From assembly GCA_039654915.1 (NCBI GenBank), contig CM077595.1, positions 91,801,501-91,865,500 of the forward strand: a stretch of DNA of 64,000 bases, given 5' to 3'. Both the position numbers and the translations under genes were made by a program. A model generated the notes under the pieces. It was not told the DNA's origin. It worked only from the letters and a program-made list of their open reading frames with translations, and searched no databases. Below, one piece after another: positions 12,331 through 21,583 of this stretch; within the stretch, counting starts at the first letter, position 1, and every line of letters begins with the position of its first letter. The DNA is from Aquilaria yunnanensis. Its lineage: Eukaryota; Streptophyta; Magnoliopsida; Malvales; Thymelaeaceae.

Positions 12331-12879
12331 AGCCCCCCAAATTTTGTGCTGAACACAGAAAAAAATAGCAAAAAAACTTAGAGCTCCGTTTTAAAAAAAA
12401 GAGAAAATTACAGCCCTTAGCCCCAGCCCTCTTCCCTTCTTCCCCAGAAAGCCAAATTTTTTTTCACTGCTGTTCCCTCTCTCTTTCTCTCTCTCTCTCT
12501 CCGCCGTGCCCCTCGCTGCCCGCCGCCGCCGCCGTCCCTCCGCCTCGCCGCCCTCGCCGCCGCGCCGCCTCGCCGCCTCGCCGCCCCGCCGCGCCTCCAG
12601 CTGCCCCTGCCTCCCCCCTTTCGCGCGCGCCTTCGCGTCTCTGTTCTTCAGATTCAAAAACTTGTTTTGAAAGGTGAAACCTTGATTCCATACTTCATCT
12701 TTTCAATTTCTTTCAATTTGGTCACTAACCTTTTATTTTTGTTCCTGCAGAATAAATTATTAACCTTTTTAATTTTTACTTGTTTATTTATTTGTTAATT
12801 ATTATTATTATTACTAATCTTCTTTTTATTGTTGTTATTGACTTACTAACAACTAACTTTTAATATTATTATTGTTACT

Positions 12880-13420
12880 AACCTTTTAATTTTTGCATTA
12901 TTACTAACTTTTATAATTGTTGTTAACAATTAATTAACTTTTATTATTGTTATCAATTAATTAATTTAATTAACTTGGCTAACTTTTTATTATTGTTATT
13001 AATTAATTAATTTAATTAACTTGGCTAACTTTTTATTATTGTTGTTAATTAATTAATTAATTTAATTAACTTGACTAACTTTTTATTATTGTTGTTAATT
13101 AATTAATTTAATTAACTTGACTAACTTTTTATTATTGTTGTTAATTAATTAATTAACTTGACTAACTTTTTATTATTGTTGTTAATTAATTAATTTAATT
13201 AACTTGACTAATTTCTTTTTATTATTGTTGTTAATTAATCAACTTAATTAAACTTGGCTAACTTTTATTATTGTTGTTAATTAATTGACTTAATTAAACT
13301 TGGCTAATTTTTATTATTGTTGTTAATTGTTAATCTAACTTTACTAACCTTTTTTATTGTTATTAACAACTAACTATATTAATTGTGCTAACTTTTATTA
13401 TTGTGTTATTAAAGTGGATG
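12880..13420 (+). repeat. AT-rich tandem array in LTR
   Basis: About ten units of roughly 45-55 bases built from TTATTATTGTTGTTAATTAA followed by TTAACTTGGCTAACTT or TTAACTTGACTAACTT. The array recurs in every LTR of the window (for example 34995-35540 and 53090-53450). Confidence 0.8.
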
Positions 13421-13670
13421 GCCAAAAAGCCCCACTTTATTAATTTTTTTTTTAACTAAAAGATTAAAAAAAAGGAATTTTATGTGAATAATTTCTTAAA
13501 GGCTAATAAAATTTTTTTTTTATTTTGAAACAAAGTTTTTATTCCTTTTAATAAACAAACATAATGAAATAAATAAATACAAATTATTTTTTTAAATACA
13601 TCTTTAAAAGTAATGTTTTTTTTTCTAATTAATAATTAATAATGAAATATAAAAAAGAAATTAAATTCCA

Positions 13671-15303
13671 TGCCCAAATGATCCGCCAGGATCCATGGCT
13701 TGGAAAATATTTTTTAAATAAAGTATATAAATAAATTTTCCTTTATTATTAAAAAAATAAAAAAAAAACTTTGGACTAATATTTTTTATTTATCTCTTTA
13801 TCCAGCAAAATAATAAAATATAATTTTTTTGGTTTCTTTATTAATAAAAAAAATAAAGGAGTAAAAATTTTCTTGGGCTAATATTTTACTTATTTCTTTC
13901 AAAATAATAAAAAAAAGATATAACATTTTTTTTTTGTTTTTTTTTGTTTCCTTTATTAAATAAAATTTTATTCAAATGATTTCAAATAAAGGTAATAATA
14001 AAAATCTTTTAGCAAACAAAAAGAACATAAAAAAAAAATCATATAAATATCAAAAACTTTTTATACATATAAATCTTTGATTTCTTTAATCTTTTTTTAA
14101 AATAAATTATATAAATATCAAAACTTTACCTTTATTTTCCTTATTAAATAATCATTTTTGCTTAATTTTTTTATCAAAAATAAAACAAACAAATATTGAG
14201 ATTTTTATTTTATTTTTGAAATATATATATAAATTTCTGGTTTCATCATTAAATAAATAAAGTTTTGTTTACTTTTTGATTCACCTTTTATTAAATAAAA
14301 TATTAAGGCTTCACTTTTATTTTTAAAATATACATATAAATCTTTAGTTTTCTTCATTAAATAAACAAAACCTTGATCAAATAATTACTTTCTTGGTTCA
14401 TCTTTTATCAAATCAAAAAAAAATAAGCTTAAAAAAATAAATATGTATAAATATCAAGACTTTCTTTATATAAATCTTTTCTTTATTATTTTATTGAATA
14501 ATTAATTTTGGTTAATCTTTTAAATAAAAAATCAAATACATGAGAATTAAGATTTTATTTTCAACTCTTTTGTTTTCTTTGGTAAATAAATAAAATCCTG
14601 GTATTAAATAATTATTTTTATAAAAAATTAGTTCATGGTATATTGGCTGGAAACTGTCTCGTGCCCGCTTTTGAGCTGCTTCACCTGGTGAAGAGGGTCT
14701 GGCTGAGTAACAACGCCCCGTATCATGATCAAAGATTTTTTTTTATTTTATTTTTTTAAACTCTTTGATTCCTTTGAATTAACTTCTTATTAAATAAAAA
14801 AATTAATTGCTTTTGAATTCTTTTATAAATTAAGAAAAAAATCAGATAAAAATAAAAGAAAGATAAAAAAAGAAACAAAAGAAAGATAAAAAAAGAAATA
14901 AAAAAAAGAAATAAAAAAAAAGATAAGAAAAATAAGATAAAAGATAAAAAAAAAGAAAAGAAAAGAAAGAAAAAAAAAGAAGTAAAAATATAAAGACAAA
15001 TTTTTAGTTAGTATTAAAAATCATTACCTTTTAAAAAATTAATTTCAGGAATTAAATAATTACGATTAAGTAAATCAATTTCCATATCCGGATGATCCGG
15101 CAGGATCTACGGTTTGGAAAATATCAATTTTTTTAAAATAAATAAATCAAATAAAAAGATAAAAATCCATATTTTTACAATATGGATAAAATTGTTTAAA
15201 ATTTCACCAAATTCCGTGTCCAAATGACTCGGCAGAGTCCATGGTTCGGAATCAAAAATCTTCCGTGTCCAAATGACTCGGTAGAGTCCATGGTTCGGAA
15301 GTA
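13671..15303 (+). repeat. Four hairpin repeats in the 3' part of the element B LTR
   Basis: Imperfect inverted repeats at about 13671-13713, 15079-15120, 15211-15250 and 15260-15300. Each has outer arms TTCCA/TGGAA or TTCCG/CGGAA and inner arms GATCC/GGATC or GACTC/GAGTC around a GGCA or GCCA loop. The same set sits in all the other LTRs (for example 37198-37418, 45118-45335 and 54127-54390). Confidence 0.7.
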
Positions 15304-15570
15304 TCAAAGTTTATCCAACTTAATTACCAAAAATCCACATTTTCGACTAATTCAGTTAAAATATCTAAATTAACTGAAATTTTTTTTAAAAGCAAAGTAA
15401 AACAAAATTAAAATCAACTAAGGTGCCAATTTTTGGGCGTTTTAACAAAGTTGTTTCAACGTAACCGTACTCCCGAACCCCCGAACTCTCGCAGACCATA
15501 TTTTAGGTGACCAATCGACCTAAGTAAACTGATTGGTGGCGACTCCAGAAAACCCGACGTTGCCACAGCT

Positions 15571-15588
15571 TGGCGACTCCACTGGGGA
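15571..15588 (+). other. Primer-binding site (element B)
   Basis: TGGCGACTCCACTGGGGA starts three bases after the LTR end. Element C has the same site with one G for A. Ogre elements are reported to use tRNA-Arg; I could not check the match to a tRNA. Confidence 0.75.
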
Positions 15589-15703
15589 GTCGACGTTAGT
15601 GAGTCGAGCCTAAAGTTGATTTGTTTTTATTTACTTTGCTTTACTATTATGTGGATTTATATATTATATTTACTTAAGTAAACATGCATAATGCATTCAC
15701 AAA

Positions 15704-15910
15704 ATGAAGCTCTATACCCGAGCTTCCTTAAATCAAACACGATTCTTTCTAAGCGGAATTGGTGTTGCTGTCCTTGTGAGGCCACGGTCTCCAAGCCTTC
15801 ACCGGTTTCAAAGTAGCGAAGTAGTGTATTGCCTTCTGAGACGGTTAGTCTCTGCATGGGCCCACGAAAAGCTACGACTCGAATTAATCCATTCCTTACA
15901 TAAACCCTAG
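15704..15910 (+). other. Conserved structured leader with small open frame (element B)
   Basis: A 68-codon ATG-started frame lies in the leader between the primer-binding site and ORF1. The same stretch in C (54797-54997) differs by only a few bases, although the LTRs and the following leader differ greatly. Stems follow at once: ATTCCTTAC (15891-15899) with GTAAGGAAT (15914-15922), and GTCACT (15929-15934) with AGTGAC (15942-15947). This may be an RNA packaging or translation signal rather than a protein gene. I do not recognise the peptide. Confidence 0.4.
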
Positions 15911-16193
15911 AGGGTAAGGAATCGGGCCGTCACTATGATTCAGTGACGGGATTCGGGAACTATCCCTTGCCTTTTTGATAAACCACCTTCTGCATGTAGA
16001 ATTCCTTACTCCACCTTAGAACCAGCCATTAAGAATTTCCCATGCCTCGGTTCCCATTTCCATAGGTTTTGTTTTATCTATATGTTTGTATGATCCTATG
16101 TGTTATTTTTTTTTACTAACTCTATTTTTCCTTATTTTTCCGGCATATACATTTCATCATTAAAGATAAGTATTTGGTGAAAGAACTATTATC

Positions 16194-17888
16194 ATGGATA
16201 TTCTCGATTATCTTCCCACGGCTGTTACTGGATCATGGAATGACACGGTAATCGAAACTCAGCCTGAAGCTATGGAATATTCCGAAACGGCTCAAAAGCT
16301 TCACGGAGATGCTCTGACATCCCATTCTCACGTACAGCTTAAGGACCAGGTATCGGTCCGGATAAATCAGAACGACACCACGGAATTGTTGCAAGTCTGG
16401 AATAGTTGGAATTCTACTGATCGGGAAGCTTTTACGGCAAAATATGGTCACATCACTTGCCTACTAAAGGTTACCGTTGATGCATCACTTGTCCGGGCTC
16501 TAATACAATTTTGGGATCCATTTTATCGATGCTTTTCTTTCGATAAGATGGATATGGTTCCAACCATTGAAGAATACAACAGCCTCTTGGGTTGGTCCTC
16601 CGACTATCCAATCGAGACTTATCAACATGATAGAAGAACGGAGCCTCATCGAGCCCTAGCAAAATTATTGGATATGCCAGCTTCCAGTCTTCAAACCAAG
16701 TTTGCAACAAAAGGATCTCGAAAATTTATCAGTTGGATCGACTTAAAACAATTAAGTCACGTTCTCCCTCAGAAAAATCAACGACGCAAGCTTTTCGCCT
16801 TAGCGATATATGGCCTGGTAGTCTTCCCAAGAATCGTCGGATTCATTGAAGGAGACATCATTACACTATTTGAGCAAATCTGCAATGCTCAAATAAATCC
16901 GACCTCAGTAATATTATGTGAAACTATCAGGGCATTAAACTTTTGTCGCCAAAGAGGGGGCAAATTCATAGGATGTTCACATCTCCTCAACATTTGGATC
17001 AAAAGCCACCTTCCTTGTGAGAAGCAACATTTTGGAAATCGCTTTTCAAAGGACTTCATCCCAATCGAAGCCTTTTTGAAAAGTGAAACCATTCATCACG
17101 ACAGCAAGGAAGCATGGGTTGATTATTTCAAGAACATCACCGAATTCCAAATTGAATGGAGAGCCCCCTGGTCTACCTCCACCCGCGTTGTCTACCGATG
17201 CGGCAATTGCCCGTGGGTTCCTCTCTTAGGTATATGGGGAGGAACAAGTTATGCCCCAGCTCAAGTACGAAAACAATTTGGGTCCATGCAATTTATACCC
17301 ATGACGCATAATCTGAGTAAGTTGGAATTTTCACACGAAGATCCAAATTCAAATAAGCTCGCAATGGGTATTTCAGTTGCGTGGAAAAGAATTTTCATAT
17401 TGAAGTCGGGGCCTATTATTTCTCCCACTGCTTATTATGAATGGAGAAATAACCGGAAGGAAGGAATAGTTCTATCTGAAGAGGTCATCAGAAAATTGGC
17501 GAAAAGAGAGTTGGAGAAAGAACTAGAGGAAGAAAAGGAGAAGAACAAGAGGATGCTCCTTGACATGCAACAGCTCGGTCACAAAACACAACTCCTCGAA
17601 GAGAAAGTTGAATACCAAAAACAAGTCATCTCCCAATTGGTTGATGAAACCGATCAAAAAGAGATGAGAGTCAGATACTGGGAAGATCAATACAGATTTT
17701 CTCAAGATCAATTGCAAACATTTTTGGTAGAAGTCAGAAAAGTTACAGAACAAGCCCAACTAATGGGCGAAGAAGCCAAGGAGTTAGAAGAACTGAGTTG
17801 TCCTACTCCATCAGTAAATGTTCAAAGAATGATGGAGTTCATATCTAAGGCCAGAAAGCAATATTGTACTTTGGGTCGTTTCTTTTAA
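16194..17888 (+). CDS. ORF1 protein of Ogre-type element
   Basis: A 564-residue protein encoded upstream of gag, the position of the extra ORF that marks Ogre elements. Residues from about 60 to 420 resemble the plant mobile-type domain found in Ogre ORF1 and related transposon proteins, with a stretch of the form FWDPFYRCFSF followed by PTIEEYNSLLGW. Residues from about 425 to 540 are rich in Glu, Lys and Leu and look like a long coiled coil. The function of ORF1 is not known. The frame is intact, starts at an ATG 606 bases after the primer-binding site, and ends 188 bases before gag. Element C lacks this gene; in A this part is outside the window. Confidence 0.85.
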   Translation: MDILDYLPTAVTGSWNDTVIETQPEAMEYSETAQKLHGDALTSHSHVQLKDQVSVRINQNDTTELLQVWNSWNSTDREAFTAKYGHITCLLKVTVDASLVRALIQFWDPFYRCFSFDKMDMVPTIEEYNSLLGWSSDYPIETYQHDRRTEPHRALAKLLDMPASSLQTKFATKGSRKFISWIDLKQLSHVLPQKNQRRKLFALAIYGLVVFPRIVGFIEGDIITLFEQICNAQINPTSVILCETIRALNFCRQRGGKFIGCSHLLNIWIKSHLPCEKQHFGNRFSKDFIPIEAFLKSETIHHDSKEAWVDYFKNITEFQIEWRAPWSTSTRVVYRCGNCPWVPLLGIWGGTSYAPAQVRKQFGSMQFIPMTHNLSKLEFSHEDPNSNKLAMGISVAWKRIFILKSGPIISPTAYYEWRNNRKEGIVLSEEVIRKLAKRELEKELEEEKEKNKRMLLDMQQLGHKTQLLEEKVEYQKQVISQLVDETDQKEMRVRYWEDQYRFSQDQLQTFLVEVRKVTEQAQLMGEEAKELEELSCPTPSVNVQRMMEFISKARKQYCTLGRFF

Positions 17889-18076
17889 ACAAACCTTTTG
17901 CTGAATGTAATTGAGAAATTCCATTATAGTTTTTCTTTCACCAAGTATTTACAATATTCATGCATGCATCCATCACATCAATCATACACACATAGAATCT
18001 AATAAAATAAATATTCCTTTAAAAGGGTAAAATTGGACCTCAACACCGATATTCAACTCGACTCCAAACAAGATTA

Positions 18077-21000
18077 ATGGCAGAACAAGCCGAAGGACGT
18101 CTCATGGAGATGGAGTCCAAGATTGAAAGTATGTCAGAACAGATGAGACAATTGATGGAATTAATCAAAGGGAAAGCAACTCAAGTCCCCATCAAAGAAG
18201 TACAAGATCCCACTTATCCCCCGGGATTCACCCCGCAACGAGTCTCAGTCCAAGAAAACCTGTTTCAAGAATCAGGACCGTCTGCTAGTGTTCACCTGAA
18301 ACAAGACACTGTACAGGAAGAGAAGAAGACATTACCAAAAGAAGAAGCAGAATCTCAAAAACTCCAAACAATAGAAAAGCGACTGCGAGCCATTGAAGGA
18401 GGCACTATATTCGGATCTCTCTCGGTGGATGACCTCTGCTTAGTGCCAGACGTCGTAATCCCTTCAGATTTTAAGGTGCCAGATTTCGTGAAATACGATG
18501 GAACGAGTGATCCCATCACTCACATCACATTGTTCCTAAGGAGACTACAACCACTCACAAAAGATGAAAAGGTGTGGATCGCACTTTTTCAGGAAAGTCT
18601 CACAAAATCAGCATTACAGTGGTATCTAAGCCAAGGTCCAAGGAACATAAAAACTTGGAATGACCTTGCTCAGGCCTTCATCGGCAACTATAAACACGTT
18701 ATGGACTTGGCTCCGGATCGCCAAACTCTCCAAAACATGGAGAAGAAAAAGCCAGAAACTTTCAAGGAATATGCGCAGCGGTGGAGGGACTTAGCTGCAC
18801 AGGTTCAGCCACCCATGACAGAAAGAGAAATGGTCACTTTGTTTGTCCAGACACTGAAATACCCATATTATGACAAACTTATTGGCAATGCGGCAACTAA
18901 CTTCTCTGACGTAGTAATGTCTGGAGAAAGGATCGAGCATGGTATCAGGACTGGGAAGATTACTGAATCCTTTAGCGATCCTATGAAAAGAGGAGGACCT
19001 TCCAGAAGAAAAGATGAAGAAATACAACAAATAGGAAGAGGAAGAGGGATTCCCTTCGTGGGCACTGTGGCCACCGGACCTCGCCTATCCTATTCTGCCA
19101 ATAAGCCCAATTATTATCCTACCAATAGGCCCAATGATTATCCTCCCAATAGGCCCAATGATTATCTTCCCAATAGACCCAACAATTATCCTCCCAACAG
19201 ACCTAATCAGTTACGGCCACCTGTTCCAACTCCTCCAGTACCTGCACCAAGACCAAGAGAAATCTTCGCACCAATTCCCATGACTTACACTGAGCTGTAT
19301 CCAAAACTCATCGAAAGTCAACTTATTCGCCTAATCCCTACAAGGCCATTGGAACCCCCGTATCCAAGATGGTATGACCCTAACATAAATTGCCCATATC
19401 ATGATGGTACCGTGGGCCACGGACTGGAAAATTGCATAGCATTGAAGCGTATAGTCCAACAATTAATTGAGTCAAAGTGGTTGGACTTTTCCGATGAACC
19501 AAACGTCACTCATAATCCATTGCCTCCTCATCAAGCCAAACCAGTCAATATGATGGAAGAATACTGGCCGATGAAGAAAACAGTCAATGATATCATAACC
19601 CCTCTTAAGCATGTATATTCATGCCTTGTGAAAGAAGGGATTATCATAGGAAAGTCTTCTGGAAATAAAGAAGTCGAGGATGAGGAGTGGTGCAACTTTC
19701 ATAACAGTAAGAGTCATTCTATCCAAGAATGCCCAGAATTCCGTAAAAGTCTACAAAGTCTTATGGACTCCTCCCAAATCATCGTTTTTATGTCAGATAA
19801 AGAGGATGACGTGAATGTGATAATTAAAGAACAAGAAGTCAATATCATGCCAAGACCACTAGTCATTCCAATATCAAAATCTGCTCTCAAGCCTTTAAGA
19901 ATTCAAGTTCCAAAGCCATTCCCGTACAAATCAGACAAAACTGTTCCATGGAACTATGGCTATACTTCTAACATCACATCAACTCCGTTAGAAGTTGGGG
20001 GCATGACTAGAAGCGGTCGGTGTTATTCTCCCGAGCAAATGAACAAGCTCCAACAAGAGAAGAATGTTACGGATCCAGCAAATGGACCTATTAACACATC
20101 TAAAGAGCAAGAGATGCCTCGAGCAGTAACAGATGAACAAGCTACTGAGTTTCTCAAACTCATAAAGCAAAGTGAATACAGTATCGTGGAGCAGTTGAAC
20201 CGTCTGCCAGCAAAGATCTCCATACTTTCATTACTCTTAAGTTCTGATGCCCATCGAGAAGCTCTTCTCAAAGTCCTGAATAAGGCTTATGTTGAACAAG
20301 ATATCTCCGTGAACAACTTTGACCACCTTGTCAACAACATCACGGCACAAAATCTCATCACATTCACTGACGATGAGATACCAGCAGAAGGAAGGGGTCA
20401 CTCTAAGGCTCTGCATATTTCGATTAAATACAAAGATCGGATTATGGCCAGAGTTCTTATCGACAATGGGTCAGCTCTAAATGTAATGCCACTTGAAACC
20501 TTACATAAGATTGGTTTAGACCCATCATACCTCAACAACAGTCATATTGTTGTTCGAGCATTTGACGGAACGAAGAGAGATGTTGTTGGAGAAATAGAGC
20601 TACCAATAGGGATTGGTCCCTGTCTTTTCCACATCACATTCCAAGTCATGGATATTTGTCCATCTTATACCTGCCTGCTGGGAAGACCATGGATCCATAT
20701 GGCCGGAGCAATTCCTTCTTCATTACACCAGAAAATGAAATTCATTATTGAAGGAAAGATAATCACGGTCTTCGCTGAAGAAGACATCCTGCTATCAAGA
20801 CCTGCGGATGCTCAATATGTCGAAGTCAATGAAAATATACCTGATTGCTCCTTCAGGTCTTTTGAGATTGTCAATGCTGCTTATGTCAGCGAATATGGAG
20901 AAGAACCCATTCCTAGCATCTCTAAAACAAGTCGCATGGTTGCCAAACTCATGATGAAAGGAGGATACTCACCGGGGTTAGGACTGGGACAAGATTTACA

Positions 21001-21388
21001 AGGAATCACAGAACCATTGAAAATCACCACAAATGAAGGGAAATACGGCCTAGGCTTCACACCGACAAGACATGATAAAATGAAGGCAATAGCTGAAAAG
21101 AGAGAAAAGAGGATTGCACGATTAACGGGGCATCCTCTCCAGGAAAGAAATCTGGATATCCCTGAAATCACCGAAACGTTCGTGAGTGGTGGTCTCATTC
21201 CAAAAAATGACAATGAAGGCAAGCTGACTATCAACATCAACAAGTCTTTTGAAAGTCTTTCTATTCAGGCAATCATCAGCGATTCACCTGAAGAGGAGGA
21301 GCTTGTTCAACCTTGTGGCCCACGGGATGTGCTGAACAATTGGGAGGCGATAGAACTGCCTGTTATAATCGAAAGCTTTCCAAAGTAA
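18077..21388 (+). CDS. Gag-protease polyprotein (element B)
   Basis: A 1103-residue polyprotein supplying the particle shell and the aspartic protease. It starts with a helical segment, then the retrotransposon gag core at about residues 124-260 (SDFKVPDFVKYDGTSDP onward), a proline/asparagine-rich linker with repeated NRPN(N/D)Y units (about 335-375), two zinc motifs of the form C-x2-H-x4/5-H-x4-C (about 439 and 538), the protease site with IDNGSALN (about 794-801) and a G-patch-like stretch (about 955-1000). The stop TAA overlaps the donor of the following intron, so unspliced RNA gives gag-protease and spliced RNA should give the full polyprotein. The frame is intact. Confidence 0.93.
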   Translation: MAEQAEGRLMEMESKIESMSEQMRQLMELIKGKATQVPIKEVQDPTYPPGFTPQRVSVQENLFQESGPSASVHLKQDTVQEEKKTLPKEEAESQKLQTIEKRLRAIEGGTIFGSLSVDDLCLVPDVVIPSDFKVPDFVKYDGTSDPITHITLFLRRLQPLTKDEKVWIALFQESLTKSALQWYLSQGPRNIKTWNDLAQAFIGNYKHVMDLAPDRQTLQNMEKKKPETFKEYAQRWRDLAAQVQPPMTEREMVTLFVQTLKYPYYDKLIGNAATNFSDVVMSGERIEHGIRTGKITESFSDPMKRGGPSRRKDEEIQQIGRGRGIPFVGTVATGPRLSYSANKPNYYPTNRPNDYPPNRPNDYLPNRPNNYPPNRPNQLRPPVPTPPVPAPRPREIFAPIPMTYTELYPKLIESQLIRLIPTRPLEPPYPRWYDPNINCPYHDGTVGHGLENCIALKRIVQQLIESKWLDFSDEPNVTHNPLPPHQAKPVNMMEEYWPMKKTVNDIITPLKHVYSCLVKEGIIIGKSSGNKEVEDEEWCNFHNSKSHSIQECPEFRKSLQSLMDSSQIIVFMSDKEDDVNVIIKEQEVNIMPRPLVIPISKSALKPLRIQVPKPFPYKSDKTVPWNYGYTSNITSTPLEVGGMTRSGRCYSPEQMNKLQQEKNVTDPANGPINTSKEQEMPRAVTDEQATEFLKLIKQSEYSIVEQLNRLPAKISILSLLLSSDAHREALLKVLNKAYVEQDISVNNFDHLVNNITAQNLITFTDDEIPAEGRGHSKALHISIKYKDRIMARVLIDNGSALNVMPLETLHKIGLDPSYLNNSHIVVRAFDGTKRDVVGEIELPIGIGPCLFHITFQVMDICPSYTCLLGRPWIHMAGAIPSSLHQKMKFIIEGKIITVFAEEDILLSRPADAQYVEVNENIPDCSFRSFEIVNAAYVSEYGEEPIPSISKTSRMVAKLMMKGGYSPGLGLGQDLQGITEPLKITTNEGKYGLGFTPTRHDKMKAIAEKREKRIARLTGHPLQERNLDIPEITETFVSGGLIPKNDNEGKLTININKSFESLSIQAIISDSPEEEELVQPCGPRDVLNNWEAIELPVIIESFPK

Positions 21389-21583
21389 TCTAATAGTAAA
21401 AACCTCCTAAAGAAAGGTTCAATCAATAGGGTGTAGTCTTTGTTTAAGTGAACCTTTTAGTTATTGCTTTTTATTCCAATAAAGTTGTGATTTATGCACA
21501 TTGTAAATAAAGTACCAGTTTGCATCCATCTCATTCGTGCCATTTTTTTTTTCTTCTCTTTCTTTTCTCTCTGGATAATGCAG
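21385..21583 (+). other. Predicted Ogre intron between protease and RT (element B)
   Basis: A GT donor at 21385-21386 and a CAG acceptor at 21581-21583 after a T/C-rich tract define a 199-base intron. Its removal skips the gag-protease stop and continues in frame into the ATG-started pol frame at 21615. It contains an AATAAA near 21478. Partial splicing would set the ratio of gag to pol. Confidence 0.8.

Larger units (their letters stand above)
11795..15567 (+). mobile_element. Element B 5' LTR
   Basis: Runs from TGTTAACACC to GTTGCCACA. It contains a TATA box (12324), a GC-rich leader block (12500-12640), a possible leader intron (GT near 12672, CAG near 12750), a tandem array of TTATTATTGTTGTTAATTAA-type units, about 1.5 kb of AT-rich DNA and four hairpin repeats towards the end. 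Compared with the 3' LTR I noticed G/A near 12152, C/T near 14664 and C/T near 15145, plus run-length changes near 11835 and 11935. Confidence 0.95.
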
